Shown here piece by piece: positions 1 to 7,891 of a stretch of DNA of 64,000 nt; positions within the stretch are counted from its first letter, which is position 1; every line of letters begins with the position of its first letter. A model generated the notes under the pieces. That model saw nothing but the letters and a program-made list of their open reading frames with translations. It was not told the origin of the DNA and ran no database searches. The position numbers and the translations under genes were made by a program. The DNA comes from Halolactibacillus miurensis (lineage in GTDB: Bacteria; Bacillota; Bacilli; Bacillales; Amphibacillaceae): NCBI RefSeq assembly GCF_900116255.1, contig NZ_FPAI01000001.1, forward strand, positions 248,001 to 312,000, given 5' to 3'.

Positions 1-537
1 GATGACATTTCAAATCAAACAAACCTATTGGCACTCAATGCCTCGATTGAAGCTGCTCGTGCCGGTGAACACGGAAAAGGCTTTGCGGTTGTCGCAGAAG
101 AAGTCCGTAAGTTAGCAGAAGGAACATCAAAAGCAACAACAGAAATTGCCCAAACGATTGATGAAGTAAGTCAAGGTTCAACGGAAGCTATAAAGGCGAT
201 GAGTGAGTCTAAAGACATGACGGAACGTCAAGCGGATGTTATTAATCAGACGACAGCTAGATTTACTTCGCTCGCATTAGAAAACACGAAAGTAATGAAG
301 GCTGTTGAGGCAATCACAACAGACGTCTTAGATATTAACGCATATAAAGATCAAGTCGTTCAGGCTATTTCACAAATTGCGTCGATATTGGAAGAGACAG
401 CAGCCGCAACGGAAGAAGTTGATGCATCAAGTGCTGAACAGTTAGTAGCACTAAAGATGGTGACAGAATCAGCAGAAAGTCTCCAACAAAACGGCGAGGC
501 GCTGAATAGCGAAATAAATAATTTTAAAACAAACTGA
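1..537 (+). CDS. Methyl-accepting chemotaxis protein, C-terminal part (5' end outside window)
   Basis: The reading frame is open from base 1, so only the last 178 residues of a chemoreceptor are present. They hold the highly conserved cytoplasmic hairpin tip (motif [16 protein letters not shown] followed by [16 protein letters not shown]), which contacts CheA and CheW, and then the returning coiled-coil helix with [10 protein letters not shown], a typical methylation region. The sensor domain, membrane segments and HAMP domain would lie to the left, so the stimulus cannot be guessed. The gene ends at a TGA and is followed at once by a strong terminator, so it is probably a single gene or the last of an operon. 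Confidence 0.95.
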   Translation, partial: DDISNQTNLLALNASIEAARAGEHGKGFAVVAEEVRKLAEGTSKATTEIAQTIDEVSQGSTEAIKAMSESKDMTERQADVINQTTARFTSLALENTKVMKAVEAITTDVLDINAYKDQVVQAISQIASILEETAAATEEVDASSAEQLVALKMVTESAESLQQNGEALNSEINNFKTN

Positions 538-541
538 AGCC

Positions 542-578
542 AAAAACCTTGAAGCACCTCCATGCGTCAAGGTTTTTT
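542..578 (+). terminator. Rho-independent terminator of the chemoreceptor gene
   Basis: A 10-bp stem (AAAACCTTGA pairing with TCAAGGTTTT) closes a loop of about 15 bases and runs into a T tract, directly after the stop codon. Confidence 0.85.
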
Positions 579-627
579 ACTGTGGTATACTAGTTGATAA
601 CATATCATACATACAAGGAGTGAGAAA

Positions 628-1188
628 ATGAAGCTATTTTTCATCCGTCATGCGGAACCAGACTTTTCCATCCACGATGATAGCATGAGACCGTTAACGG
701 AAAAAGGCCAATATGACAGTAAGCTCTTAGTGAAGACTTTTACCGGTGAAACCATTCATGCAATCTATTCTAGTCCATACATACGCGCTATTGATACTGT
801 CCAACCGTTAGCCATATCTTTAGGATTAAAGGTACAGACAGTGGAGGATTTACGCGAACGAAAAATTTCCGACCATTGGATTGATGACTTTGAAACGTAT
901 ACAAGAAGGCAATGGGAAGACTTTTCTTATCATTTACCAGAAGGTGAAAGTTTAATGATTGTGCAGAAACGTAATGTTGCAGTCATAATGGATTTAATTA
1001 AGCATCATTCAAATGAAACGATTGTGATTGGGACTCATGGAACGAGTCTTAGTACAATCATTCAATACTTTGAGGCAGGTTTTGGTTTAGCAAACTTTTT
1101 GGCACTGAAGGATAGAATGCCGCTTGTCATTGAAATGACGTTTAAAGATAGCGTCTATCAAGGATTTAAGGAGGTTGATTATGTTTGA
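628..1188 (+). CDS. Histidine phosphatase family protein (phosphoglycerate-mutase-like)
   Basis: The 186-residue protein begins with the family's catalytic motif in the form RHAE (Arg7, His8), with the phosphorylated His8. Other expected pocket residues are visible: Arg53 in SSPYIRA, Glu105/Glu107 in PEGES and the second histidine His137 in GTHGTS. Members remove phosphate from small molecules or proteins through a phosphohistidine intermediate; the substrate here is unknown. The start follows an AAGGAG site with good spacing. The stop codon lies inside the next gene (8-base overlap), so the two are translationally coupled, although a phosphatase and a TSUP permease have no obvious joint role. 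Confidence 0.85.
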   Translation: MKLFFIRHAEPDFSIHDDSMRPLTEKGQYDSKLLVKTFTGETIHAIYSSPYIRAIDTVQPLAISLGLKVQTVEDLRERKISDHWIDDFETYTRRQWEDFSYHLPEGESLMIVQKRNVAVIMDLIKHHSNETIVIGTHGTSLSTIIQYFEAGFGLANFLALKDRMPLVIEMTFKDSVYQGFKEVDYV

Positions 1189-1921
1189 TTATAGTTTGAT
1201 TGAATGGGGGATTTTACTGTTAGCCGGGATTGTGATTGGTTTTTCTAAAACCGGAATTCAAGGTTCAACAATTTTTGTTGTGGTATTAATGGCACTCACG
1301 TTCGGCGGGATTGTGTCATCAGGGATGATGTTACTCTTACTAATGGTAGGAGATGTCTTTGCGGTAAAACATTACGGGCATGAGATTTCGATAAAAGACA
1401 TTTTACACCTCTTACCCCCCGCTGTCATTGGTGTATTACTCGGTGTCTGGTACGGTCAATATGTCAATGATCAACAGTTTAAAATGACGATGGGTGTCAT
1501 CGTCCTCTTGTGTATTGTCTTGTTAGTATATAAAGAAATTAAAAAAGCGCCCATTAAAATCAGCAACCATAAATGGCTCACGACGCTTGTCGGCGTAGTA
1601 AGTGGGTTTTCATCGATGGTTGGTAATGCGGCTGGTCCTATCTTTGCGATTTATATTTTAAGTAAACAGATTGGTAAACGTAAGATGATTAGCTCAACAG
1701 CGTGGTTTTTTCTTCTACTGAACATGTTTAAGTTACCTTTCCATGTGTTTGTGTGGCAATCAATCGAATGGAAACATCTATTATTAGCCCTGATTCTTTT
1801 ACCGGTTATCTTCGCTGGGACACGTGTTGGCATTTGGCTTGTGTCTATTATTAAAGAAGAAACGTATCGGGTGTTTATTTTTGTGACTACGGTGATTTCG
1901 GCGATTTATTTATTTGTTTAA
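1181..1921 (+). CDS. TSUP (TauE/SafE) family membrane permease
   Basis: This is a 246-residue protein made almost wholly of hydrophobic helices (about eight). The N-terminal segment ending in GFSKTGIQG and the second-half counterpart GFSSMVGNAAGP form the inverted repeat typical of the TauE/SafE sulfite exporter family. Such proteins move small anions such as sulfite, sulfoacetate or thiosulfate, but the substrate cannot be read from sequence. I chose ATG 1181 because AAGGAGG at 1168-1174 lies six bases upstream; an upstream in-frame TTG at 1175 abuts that site and is less likely. It overlaps the phosphatase gene by 8 bases. Confidence 0.85.
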   Translation: MFDYSLIEWGILLLAGIVIGFSKTGIQGSTIFVVVLMALTFGGIVSSGMMLLLLMVGDVFAVKHYGHEISIKDILHLLPPAVIGVLLGVWYGQYVNDQQFKMTMGVIVLLCIVLLVYKEIKKAPIKISNHKWLTTLVGVVSGFSSMVGNAAGPIFAIYILSKQIGKRKMISSTAWFFLLLNMFKLPFHVFVWQSIEWKHLLLALILLPVIFAGTRVGIWLVSIIKEETYRVFIFVTTVISAIYLFV

Positions 1922-2020
1922 ATAGAATGAAGTGATTGGTCGAAAAAAATAGGAAATATCGAGTTTTACGCCCTTTTTATAATGTCGAGAACCATTGCGA
2001 CTTCAATCAGGAGTTGTTGA

Positions 2021-2049
2021 TAACATGTATAAACGCAGGAAACATGTTA
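2021..2049. repeat. Inverted repeat upstream of the MscS gene
   Basis: TAACATGT and its exact complement ACATGTTA are separated by 13 bases in the promoter-distance region of the channel gene. No T tract follows, so an operator is more likely than a terminator. The protein that might bind it is unknown. Confidence 0.4.
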
Positions 2050-2086
2050 CAATAGTCATGCTTTATATATCAAAGGAGATGAGAAA

Positions 2087-2878
2087 ATGGATTGGATGAA
2101 TCTTTTAGTGGATATTGCTAAACCAATTGTGTTAGCCATCATTACATTAATTGTTGGTTTAGCCATCATTAAGGCTGTTGTTAAAGTCATTGGCAGTCAG
2201 ATCGAAAAGTCAAAACTCGATGATAGTCTAAAGCCGTTCTTACAGTCAGTAATAAGTGCGGTATTAAAAGTGTTACTCGTAATTTCAGTTGTCGGTATTT
2301 TAGGTATTCCGATTGCGTCATTTGTCGCTATTCTAGGTGCGGCAGGTTTAGCGATTGGCTTAGCGTTTCAGGGTTCCCTTGCCAACCTTGCTGGTGGTGT
2401 CTTACTCCTAACGATTCGCCCGTTTAAAGTCGGCGATTATATCGAAGGAGCTGGATACAGCGGTACAGTTAAAGCGATTCAAATTCTTTATACAGAACTT
2501 GTGACGGCAGATAATAAAATGATTTTCATTCCTAACGGAAATCTGTCTAACGCTGGTATTACTAACTACTCCGTTAATAGTACGCGCCGGGTTGATTTTA
2601 CGTTTGGTGTTAGCTATGATGCGGATAATCAACATGTACTACAAGTGTTAAGAACGATTATCACTAATCATGAATTAGTTATGCAAGACCCAGAACCATT
2701 CGTACGTCTAGCTAATCATGGCGACTCTTCTGTTGATTACGCTGTTAAGGCATGGGTAAAAGCAGAAGATTACTGGACGGTTTATTATGACGTATTAGAA
2801 GAAGTCAAAGTTACCTTTGACCGCGAAAACATTGGTATCCCTTATCCTACAATGGATATTAATATGACTAATGAGTAA
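2087..2878 (+). CDS. Small-conductance mechanosensitive channel, MscS family
   Basis: The 263-residue protein has the minimal MscS layout: three N-terminal membrane helices, a beta domain and a C-terminal alpha/beta domain. The pore helix is recognisable by the Gly/Ala pattern GAAGLAIGLAFQGSLANLAGG near residues 85-105, followed by RPFKVGDYIE and IPNGNLSN, both typical of the beta domain. It opens when membrane tension rises and releases solutes during osmotic downshock. The start has a strong AAAGGAGATGAG site. It is monocistronic, with an inverted repeat upstream and a terminator behind. Confidence 0.93.
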   Translation: MDWMNLLVDIAKPIVLAIITLIVGLAIIKAVVKVIGSQIEKSKLDDSLKPFLQSVISAVLKVLLVISVVGILGIPIASFVAILGAAGLAIGLAFQGSLANLAGGVLLLTIRPFKVGDYIEGAGYSGTVKAIQILYTELVTADNKMIFIPNGNLSNAGITNYSVNSTRRVDFTFGVSYDADNQHVLQVLRTIITNHELVMQDPEPFVRLANHGDSSVDYAVKAWVKAEDYWTVYYDVLEEVKVTFDRENIGIPYPTMDINMTNE

Positions 2879-2899
2879 AATAAAAGATTTGAATGACAA

Positions 2900-2931
2900 A
2901 CAGCTTGGGGAATAATCCCCAAGCTGTTTTC
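2900..2931 (+). terminator. Rho-independent terminator of the MscS gene
   Basis: The perfect 11-bp stem CAGCTTGGGGA / TCCCCAAGCTG is followed by TTTTC, 20 bases after the stop codon. Confidence 0.85.
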
Positions 2932-2978
2932 TATAGATATCGTTATGAGCTCTAGGTGATGTGCGTTATGCACAGAGA

Positions 2979-3419
2979 TTATTTTTTAATATGGAATGTT
3001 GATGAGAAAGCGACGGTATTTTCAATCGTGTCCTCAACCGGGCAATGCGCTTCAAGGAAAGCGACAAAGTCACTAACTTTCTCTTCACCGGCATCCGTTT
3101 CAATATGATACGTCGCGCGGATATCATAAAAGCCAGGGCGGACATCCGCTTTATCAAAGAAACCATCCAAATCAATATCGCCTTCTAATTCAACTTTAAA
3201 CCCTTTTAAATCAATATCAAACTTCTCAGCATACGTTGGAGCGACAATCGATTGGCAAGAACCAAGTGCTGCGAGTAACAATTCCACTGGATTGACTGCT
3301 GTATCAATTCCGCCGAGGGACTCAGGTTCATCGACGAAAACAGTATGTTGACGTGCGGTATTCTTGACTAAAAACTTATCCTCTAAAGTTGATGTTGCGG
3401 TAAATGTTTGTGTTGCCAT
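2979..3419 (-). CDS. OsmC/Ohr family peroxidase-like protein
   Basis: The 146-residue protein has the OsmC fold and its two conserved cysteines, Cys55 (in LGSCQS) and Cys126 (in EAHCPVED), the peroxidatic and resolving residues of thiol-dependent organic hydroperoxide reductases. The motif NPVELLLAALGSC is diagnostic. I prefer the ATG at 3419, preceded by AGGTGGAG, over the GTG at 3431 that overlaps this site. The unusual feature is upstream: a SAM-I riboswitch and terminator, which should tie expression to low S-adenosylmethionine. A role in sulfur metabolism or reactive-sulfur handling is therefore an inference worth testing. No methionine gene is adjacent. Confidence 0.9.
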   Translation of the reverse strand: MATQTFTATSTLEDKFLVKNTARQHTVFVDEPESLGGIDTAVNPVELLLAALGSCQSIVAPTYAEKFDIDLKGFKVELEGDIDLDGFFDKADVRPGFYDIRATYHIETDAGEEKVSDFVAFLEAHCPVEDTIENTVAFSSTFHIKK

Positions 3420-3457
3420 AATATTCTCCACCTTTTTTCATCTCCTACAACCCTATG

Positions 3458-3490
3458 AAAAACACCCTTCTCTAAAAAAGAGAAGGGCGT
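3458..3490 (-). terminator. Riboswitch-controlled terminator in the osmC leader
   Basis: On the minus strand a 12-bp stem (ACGCCCTTCTCT pairing with AGAGAAGGGTGT, one G-U pair) is followed by TTTTTC. It lies between the SAM aptamer and the coding region, in the position of an S-box expression platform. Confidence 0.85.
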
Positions 3491-3514
3491 AAAATCCGTT
3501 GATCTGTCTACCTC

Positions 3515-3608
3515 CTCATCTTTAGCGTTTGCTTCTGAAATTGGCACCTTACTATCACTAGCGGTTGCCGAGAGTTCACAGGGTCAGTCCCTCCCTCTCT
3601 CTTGATGG
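3515..3608 (-). ncRNA. SAM-I riboswitch (S-box leader) aptamer
   Basis: Read on the minus strand, the segment carries the S-box core in order: ATCAAGAGAGAGGGAGGGAC, then TGACCCTGTGAA, then CTCGGCAACC, then AAGGTGCCAATTTC, ending in GATGAG, which pairs with the 5' CATC to close P1. These match the conserved positions of the SAM-I family as I know them. The aptamer sits 96 bases upstream of the OsmC start codon with a terminator between. The expected behaviour is premature termination when SAM is abundant. Confidence 0.92.
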
Positions 3609-3829
3609 GTTGTAAAAGTATGAATTTTCAGTAAATATACACGATTATGATTACTTTGTCAACGTAGTTATGTAAATGAAAATGAAAGTAGCCCGTTTTT
3701 TTCTGATTTAGACCTTCTGTTAAGAAATTGCAAAAGTATTTATTTTTTAGGGGAATCGGTCGATATTACTATGGTATGAAAGAAAAACAGACAGGATAGT
3801 AAAATAAATAAGAAGAAAGAAGGGGAATT
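3609..3829. other. Divergent intergenic region
   Basis: This AT-rich stretch must hold the promoter of the SAM-riboswitch transcript leftwards and of the CZB chemoreceptor rightwards. I see no further gene or structured element in it. Confidence 0.5.
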
Positions 3830-5185
3830 ATGTTAGGGATGAAACGAAAACAACGAAAAGATAAAGTAGAACACACAATCACGTCACTAGAACATTATTC
3901 GCGTGAATATTTACTACAAATGATTGGTTCAACGGCAGGACTTGGAAAAGTAGAAGTCGAACTCAGTTTTGTGAAAGATGCGATTCATCATGTCAGTGAT
4001 ATATTAAAACGCCAATCAGAAGATAATCTCGCTTTCACTGAAGAGGTCACCGCAACAATGTCTGAGATTGAAACTACTATTGAAGAGAATGTGCGCCGGG
4101 CAGAAGATATATTCGAACGAATTGAGGCAGTGACTTTAACGACAGAAGAAAGCTTATCACATATTAAGAGAATGTCAGATATTTGTCTCCAAGTGACTAA
4201 GGGGAATGAGACAGTCAATACGCATTTAGATCAGTTACTTGCCAAAGTTGAAAAGATTGGCGAGATTGTCAAGGTCATCGAAGGGATTGCTGATCAGACG
4301 AACTTACTTGCACTAAATGCCTCTATTGAAGCGGCACGTGCAGGAGAAGCAGGAAAGGGCTTTGCGGTTGTTTCGGATGAGATTAGGAAGCTCGCTGAGA
4401 ATACGAAAACATCGCTGACAGAATTTGAGACATTTAAACAAGAAATTGAACATGTATCAAACAATAGTGTCGAGAGTTTAACGATGATTAATCAATCGAT
4501 GGTGCAGATTCCTAACGCTGTCGAACAAGTGACGGCAGGTCTTTCGGGTAACTATGGAGCGATTGATCACATTAAAATAGATATGGAATCCTTTGTGGCG
4601 TCATTTCAACAAGTGAGTAGCTCAGCGACGTCTGTCACCGATGCGGTGAAAGGGAAAGTCGATGAAGAAGAGAAGTTAGCGAAAATGATGGATGGATTAA
4701 TGGGTCAAATGAGTGAACTGGATTTAGTCCGCCAACAAATGAGAACATTAGATGTTGATATTATTCAGCAAAATCAAGCAGCTTATCAGCAGTTTTTAAG
4801 TGAAAATAATCCGATTCAACCAGAAGAACTGATACACATTTTGACTTCAGCACTGAAACAGCACGAACACTGGCTGGATACATTGTCTGATATTGTAGAG
4901 TTAAATCAACGGCTACCCATTCAAACGGACAGTCATCACTGTGCTTTTGGTCACTATTATCAAGCGTTAGAAATTATCGATCCGGTTCTTACCCCCATTT
5001 GGCAAGCAGTTGAAAAAGAACACGATGCATTACATGAATCAAGTCATGATATTTTAGCAAATGTCGGTAAGGAAGAAGCGAAACAGCAAGTTGCGCTTGA
5101 AAAAACAAGGAAAATTTCAAAACAACTATCGGCACATATTAACAAAATGATTAACCATTTACAGTCACAACGACAAACAGTCTAA
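3830..5185 (+). CDS. Soluble methyl-accepting chemotaxis protein with C-terminal CZB zinc-sensing domain
   Basis: The 451-residue protein lacks any membrane segment. A coiled-coil signalling module carries the receptor tip near residues 156-195 ([21 protein letters not shown]). The C-terminal 120 residues match a chemoreceptor zinc-binding (CZB) domain: a histidine-containing helix (His345, His347), HHCAFGHYY with His369-His370-Cys371, and a later His398-x3-His402 pair, supplying the 3His/1Cys ligand set. CZB domains bind zinc tightly and in characterised receptors respond to oxidants or zinc at the reactive cysteine. The receptor should therefore report the internal zinc or redox state to CheA. 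It is monocistronic with its own terminator. Confidence 0.9.
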   Translation: MLGMKRKQRKDKVEHTITSLEHYSREYLLQMIGSTAGLGKVEVELSFVKDAIHHVSDILKRQSEDNLAFTEEVTATMSEIETTIEENVRRAEDIFERIEAVTLTTEESLSHIKRMSDICLQVTKGNETVNTHLDQLLAKVEKIGEIVKVIEGIADQTNLLALNASIEAARAGEAGKGFAVVSDEIRKLAENTKTSLTEFETFKQEIEHVSNNSVESLTMINQSMVQIPNAVEQVTAGLSGNYGAIDHIKIDMESFVASFQQVSSSATSVTDAVKGKVDEEEKLAKMMDGLMGQMSELDLVRQQMRTLDVDIIQQNQAAYQQFLSENNPIQPEELIHILTSALKQHEHWLDTLSDIVELNQRLPIQTDSHHCAFGHYYQALEIIDPVLTPIWQAVEKEHDALHESSHDILANVGKEEAKQQVALEKTRKISKQLSAHINKMINHLQSQRQTV

Positions 5186-5229
5186 AGAAAAGAGAAGAGG
5201 TTCTTACTAGAACGTCCTCTCTTTTCTTT
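5184..5229. terminator. Bidirectional terminator between the CZB receptor and the GNAT gene
   Basis: AAAGAAAAGAGAAGAGG pairs with CCTCTCTTTTCTTT around a loop of about 15 bases. The A/T-rich flanks can serve as T tracts on either strand, and the flanking genes converge here. Confidence 0.75.
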
Positions 5230-5248
5230 GTGGATATGAAAATCAGTC

Positions 5249-5689
5249 CTAGTCGTTGAGTATCTTTTTAACCATCTCCACGTGCGGAATACCGTCTTCC
5301 ATAAAGACTTCTGAAACCACGTTATATCCAAGGCGTTCATAAAACGGAATGGCGTGTGTTTGGCCATGCAAGAGATACTGTTTAGGTTTCTTTTCATGAG
5401 CCATTTTTTCAAGTGCAGCAATCACTTGTTTACCGAGACCATATTTACGGTATGGTTTTAATACGCAAATACGCTCAAGCTTAGCTGACTGACCGATAAA
5501 CCGTACCCGTCCAGTGGCGGCAGGTACCGTGTCATGGCGGATTAAAACGTGGAGACAATCCGCATCTAACCGGTCATACTGATCAAATTCGATAGCTGCT
5601 GGTACCTGTTGTTCTTCAATAAACACGTGTCGTCTAATATTAAAAGCGTGTTGCAGGGCAGATTGTGTTGTAATACGTGTCAATAGCAT
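5249..5689 (-). CDS. GNAT family N-acetyltransferase (YjcF-like)
   Basis: The 146-residue single-domain protein has the GNAT core: an N-terminal RRHVFIEEQQVP segment, then an acetyl-CoA loop in YRKYGLGKQVI preceded by the beta strand LERICVLKPY, and the C-terminal FYERLGYN motif. The RxxVFxxEQxVP opening resembles the YjcF/ElaA group, whose acceptors are poorly known. It lies just downstream of the siderophore operon on the same strand with only a weak hairpin between, so it may receive some read-through, but it has its own AAAGGATGG ribosome site. Confidence 0.85.
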   Translation of the reverse strand: MLLTRITTQSALQHAFNIRRHVFIEEQQVPAAIEFDQYDRLDADCLHVLIRHDTVPAATGRVRFIGQSAKLERICVLKPYRKYGLGKQVIAALEKMAHEKKPKQYLLHGQTHAIPFYERLGYNVVSEVFMEDGIPHVEMVKKILND

Positions 5690-5770
5690 CCATCCTTTCT
5701 GGTGTTCCTATGATTATATCATGATGAGTGATCGATCTGTCTAGTGCTCGTTTCATCATGAACCAACGTG

Positions 5771-6778
5771 TCAATCAACGTCTCTTAATAGTAAGTAAAT
5801 AAAATAAGGAGCACCAATAATGGACACAATAATACCAGCAGGAATAATGGTGTTAATCAGACTGCGACCAAGTGTATCAGCTACTAGTAATAACCAACCA
5901 CCAATCAACATGGTAAGCGGTAAAAATAATTGATGGCGCTGGCCAACTAAACGTTTAGCCATATGCGGAGACATGAGGCCGATAAAGCTAATTCCCCCTG
6001 TCACTGCTACACTTGATGCGGCTAAAGTTACCGCACTCAAAAGTAAAAGTAATCGCTCTTTTTTAATTGCGACCCCTAAACCAATCGCTACACCTTCTGA
6101 AAGGCTTAAGATATTTAACTTTTGTGCCTTAATAAAAGTTAATGGTACGAAAACGATTAGCCACGGTAACAGGGCATAAACAAACGGCCAATCGGTGCCC
6201 CAAATGTTCCCTGCGAGCCATTTGGCGATAAAATCAACTTTTTCTCGCTGGGCACTAGAAATAATCACAACCATTAATCCTGATAAAGCAGTAGAAACAC
6301 CGACGCCGGTTAAAATTAACCGGAGAGGTTTTAACGGGCGATGACGTTCATAACTGAAGAGGTAGATTAATACAGCTGTCAGCATCCCGCCTAACATCCC
6401 CACAAGTGGAACAATGTAAGTAAACAGACCTGGTTCAAGAGGAATAAATAAAAACAATAAACTGATCGAGACACCGGCCCCAGCATTAATGCCAATCAGC
6501 CCAGGATCCGCTAAATCATTACGCGTTAAACTTTGGAGAATAGCGCCAGATAAACTCAGTCCCATCCCGGCTAAAACAGTAATAAAAATTCGAGGAAGCC
6601 GAAGCTTAAAGATTATAAACTGTTCGTTAAAGCTCCCATTATTTAAAAACGTTTGTATCACTCGGTTGATAGGAATCTTAGCGGTACCGGCATTTATAGC
6701 TATCAGCATAGTCGAGACCAAAAGGAGAGCGAATATAACGAGAAATATACGTTGCTTTATTATACGTTGTTTATTCAT
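5771..6778 (-). CDS. FecCD-type siderophore ABC transporter permease (second subunit)
   Basis: The 335-residue integral membrane protein has about nine to ten helices and motifs of the FecCD/BtuC permease family: RLPRIFITVLAGMGLSLSGA, LADPGLIGINAGA, and GGISFIGLMSPHMAKRLVG, the last being the cytoplasmic coupling helix that meets the ATPase. It forms the translocation path for ferric siderophore as a heterodimer with the preceding permease, whose stop codon it overlaps by four bases. It is the last gene of the Fur-boxed operon beginning at 9635. Confidence 0.92.
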   Translation of the reverse strand: MNKQRIIKQRIFLVIFALLLVSTMLIAINAGTAKIPINRVIQTFLNNGSFNEQFIIFKLRLPRIFITVLAGMGLSLSGAILQSLTRNDLADPGLIGINAGAGVSISLLFLFIPLEPGLFTYIVPLVGMLGGMLTAVLIYLFSYERHRPLKPLRLILTGVGVSTALSGLMVVIISSAQREKVDFIAKWLAGNIWGTDWPFVYALLPWLIVFVPLTFIKAQKLNILSLSEGVAIGLGVAIKKERLLLLLSAVTLAASSVAVTGGISFIGLMSPHMAKRLVGQRHQLFLPLTMLIGGWLLLVADTLGRSLINTIIPAGIIVSIIGAPYFIYLLLRDVD

Positions 6779-7776
6779 AGGCCGTGTCCTCCTCGTCGAA
6801 CAATCATAAGAAAGAAAGGTAAACCAATTAGCGCAATAATTGCCGCAACCGACGTTTCAAAGGGCGCATTTAACGTCCGGCCAAGTGTATCAGCAAGCAA
6901 CATGAAAATCGCACCGTATAGGGCTGAGAACGGCAGGATATAACGGTAATCTCGGCCAATCATTCCACGTACAATGTGTGGCACCATCAATCCGAGGAAA
7001 GTCATATTCCCGACTAAAGCAACCGATGCGCCTGATAAAACGATAACAATGATAAACAAGATGATTTTTGTTTGGGTGACGTGTTGACCGAGTCCGATAG
7101 CGACATCTTCATTTAAACTTAGTACCGTCAGTTGCTTAGAGAAAAACATCGCAATCACAATCCCGCAAAAGATAAACGGAGCAATCGTCCATAGCTGTGA
7201 CCACTGGGTTCCAATCAGTCCTCCAGCTGTCCAGGAGGCGATATCTTTTGACCGATTAAAGTAGAGGCCGATCCCATCGCTTATCGCATACAGTAATGTT
7301 GAAATACTAGCCCCAGCTAAAACCATTCGGAAAACCGAGGACTGTTTTTTGGTCATTGTTAGTCCAAAGACAAGCAGTGCCCCAAGAGCTGCCCCGACAA
7401 AACAAATAATCAAAGTCAACCACATTGAGGCACTTGGTAATAAGACAACCGATAAGCTTAACGTAAGATATGCGCCTGCCGATAATCCAAGCAAGCCAGG
7501 ATCGGCTAACGGATTTCGGGTCATTCCCTGCATAATGGCACCAGCAACACTCATCGCACTACCGACAAGAACGGCCCCTATTTCACGTGGAATTCTTATG
7601 TCACGTAAGACAAGAACGGCATCTGTAGCTTTATTAGTAAATAAGGCAAGAAAGATATCGGAAAGAATCACATCTTTAGCACCAAAACGGAGCGCTATAA
7701 AAAACATAGCAATGAATAAGCTAAGACCAAGCAATAGATGACTTTTTTTAGATAATCCTTTGAAGGTATCTAGCAT
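6775..7776 (-). CDS. FecCD-type siderophore ABC transporter permease (first subunit)
   Basis: The 333-residue membrane protein of the same family has RIPREIGAVLVGSAMSVAGA, LADPGLLGLSAGA and GNMTFLGLMVPHIVRG as its hallmark motifs. I place the start at ATG 7776, preceded by GAAAGAG; the frame stays open to 7824 but there it runs into an inverted repeat and lacks a better ribosome site. It pairs with the next permease to make the iron-siderophore channel. A hairpin separates it from the binding-protein gene and may set their relative expression. Confidence 0.9.
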   Translation of the reverse strand: MLDTFKGLSKKSHLLLGLSLFIAMFFIALRFGAKDVILSDIFLALFTNKATDAVLVLRDIRIPREIGAVLVGSAMSVAGAIMQGMTRNPLADPGLLGLSAGAYLTLSLSVVLLPSASMWLTLIICFVGAALGALLVFGLTMTKKQSSVFRMVLAGASISTLLYAISDGIGLYFNRSKDIASWTAGGLIGTQWSQLWTIAPFIFCGIVIAMFFSKQLTVLSLNEDVAIGLGQHVTQTKIILFIIVIVLSGASVALVGNMTFLGLMVPHIVRGMIGRDYRYILPFSALYGAIFMLLADTLGRTLNAPFETSVAAIIALIGLPFFLMIVRRGGHGL

Positions 7777-7800
7777 ATCGATCAACTCTTTCTGAAAGTT

Positions 7801-7834
7801 TAACAAGGGAGGCGATAGACGCACTCCCTTGTTA
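7801..7834 (-). repeat. Intercistronic stem-loop in the siderophore operon
   Basis: TAACAAGGGAG and CTCCCTTGTTA are perfect 11-bp arms, and the loop itself contains GCG/CGC that can extend the stem. No T tract follows in the direction of transcription, so this looks like an mRNA processing or stability element rather than a terminator. Confidence 0.6.
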
Positions 7835-7891
7835 GTGTACCAAATCGTATAAGTAAACCATAGCTGTTTCGATTGAGAAGATGGCTTTGGT

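Noticed and set aside
5719-5760. CATGATGA/TCATCATG hairpin after the siderophore operon as terminator
   Set aside because: The stem is short with a 25-base loop and lacks a T tract, so I do not list it.
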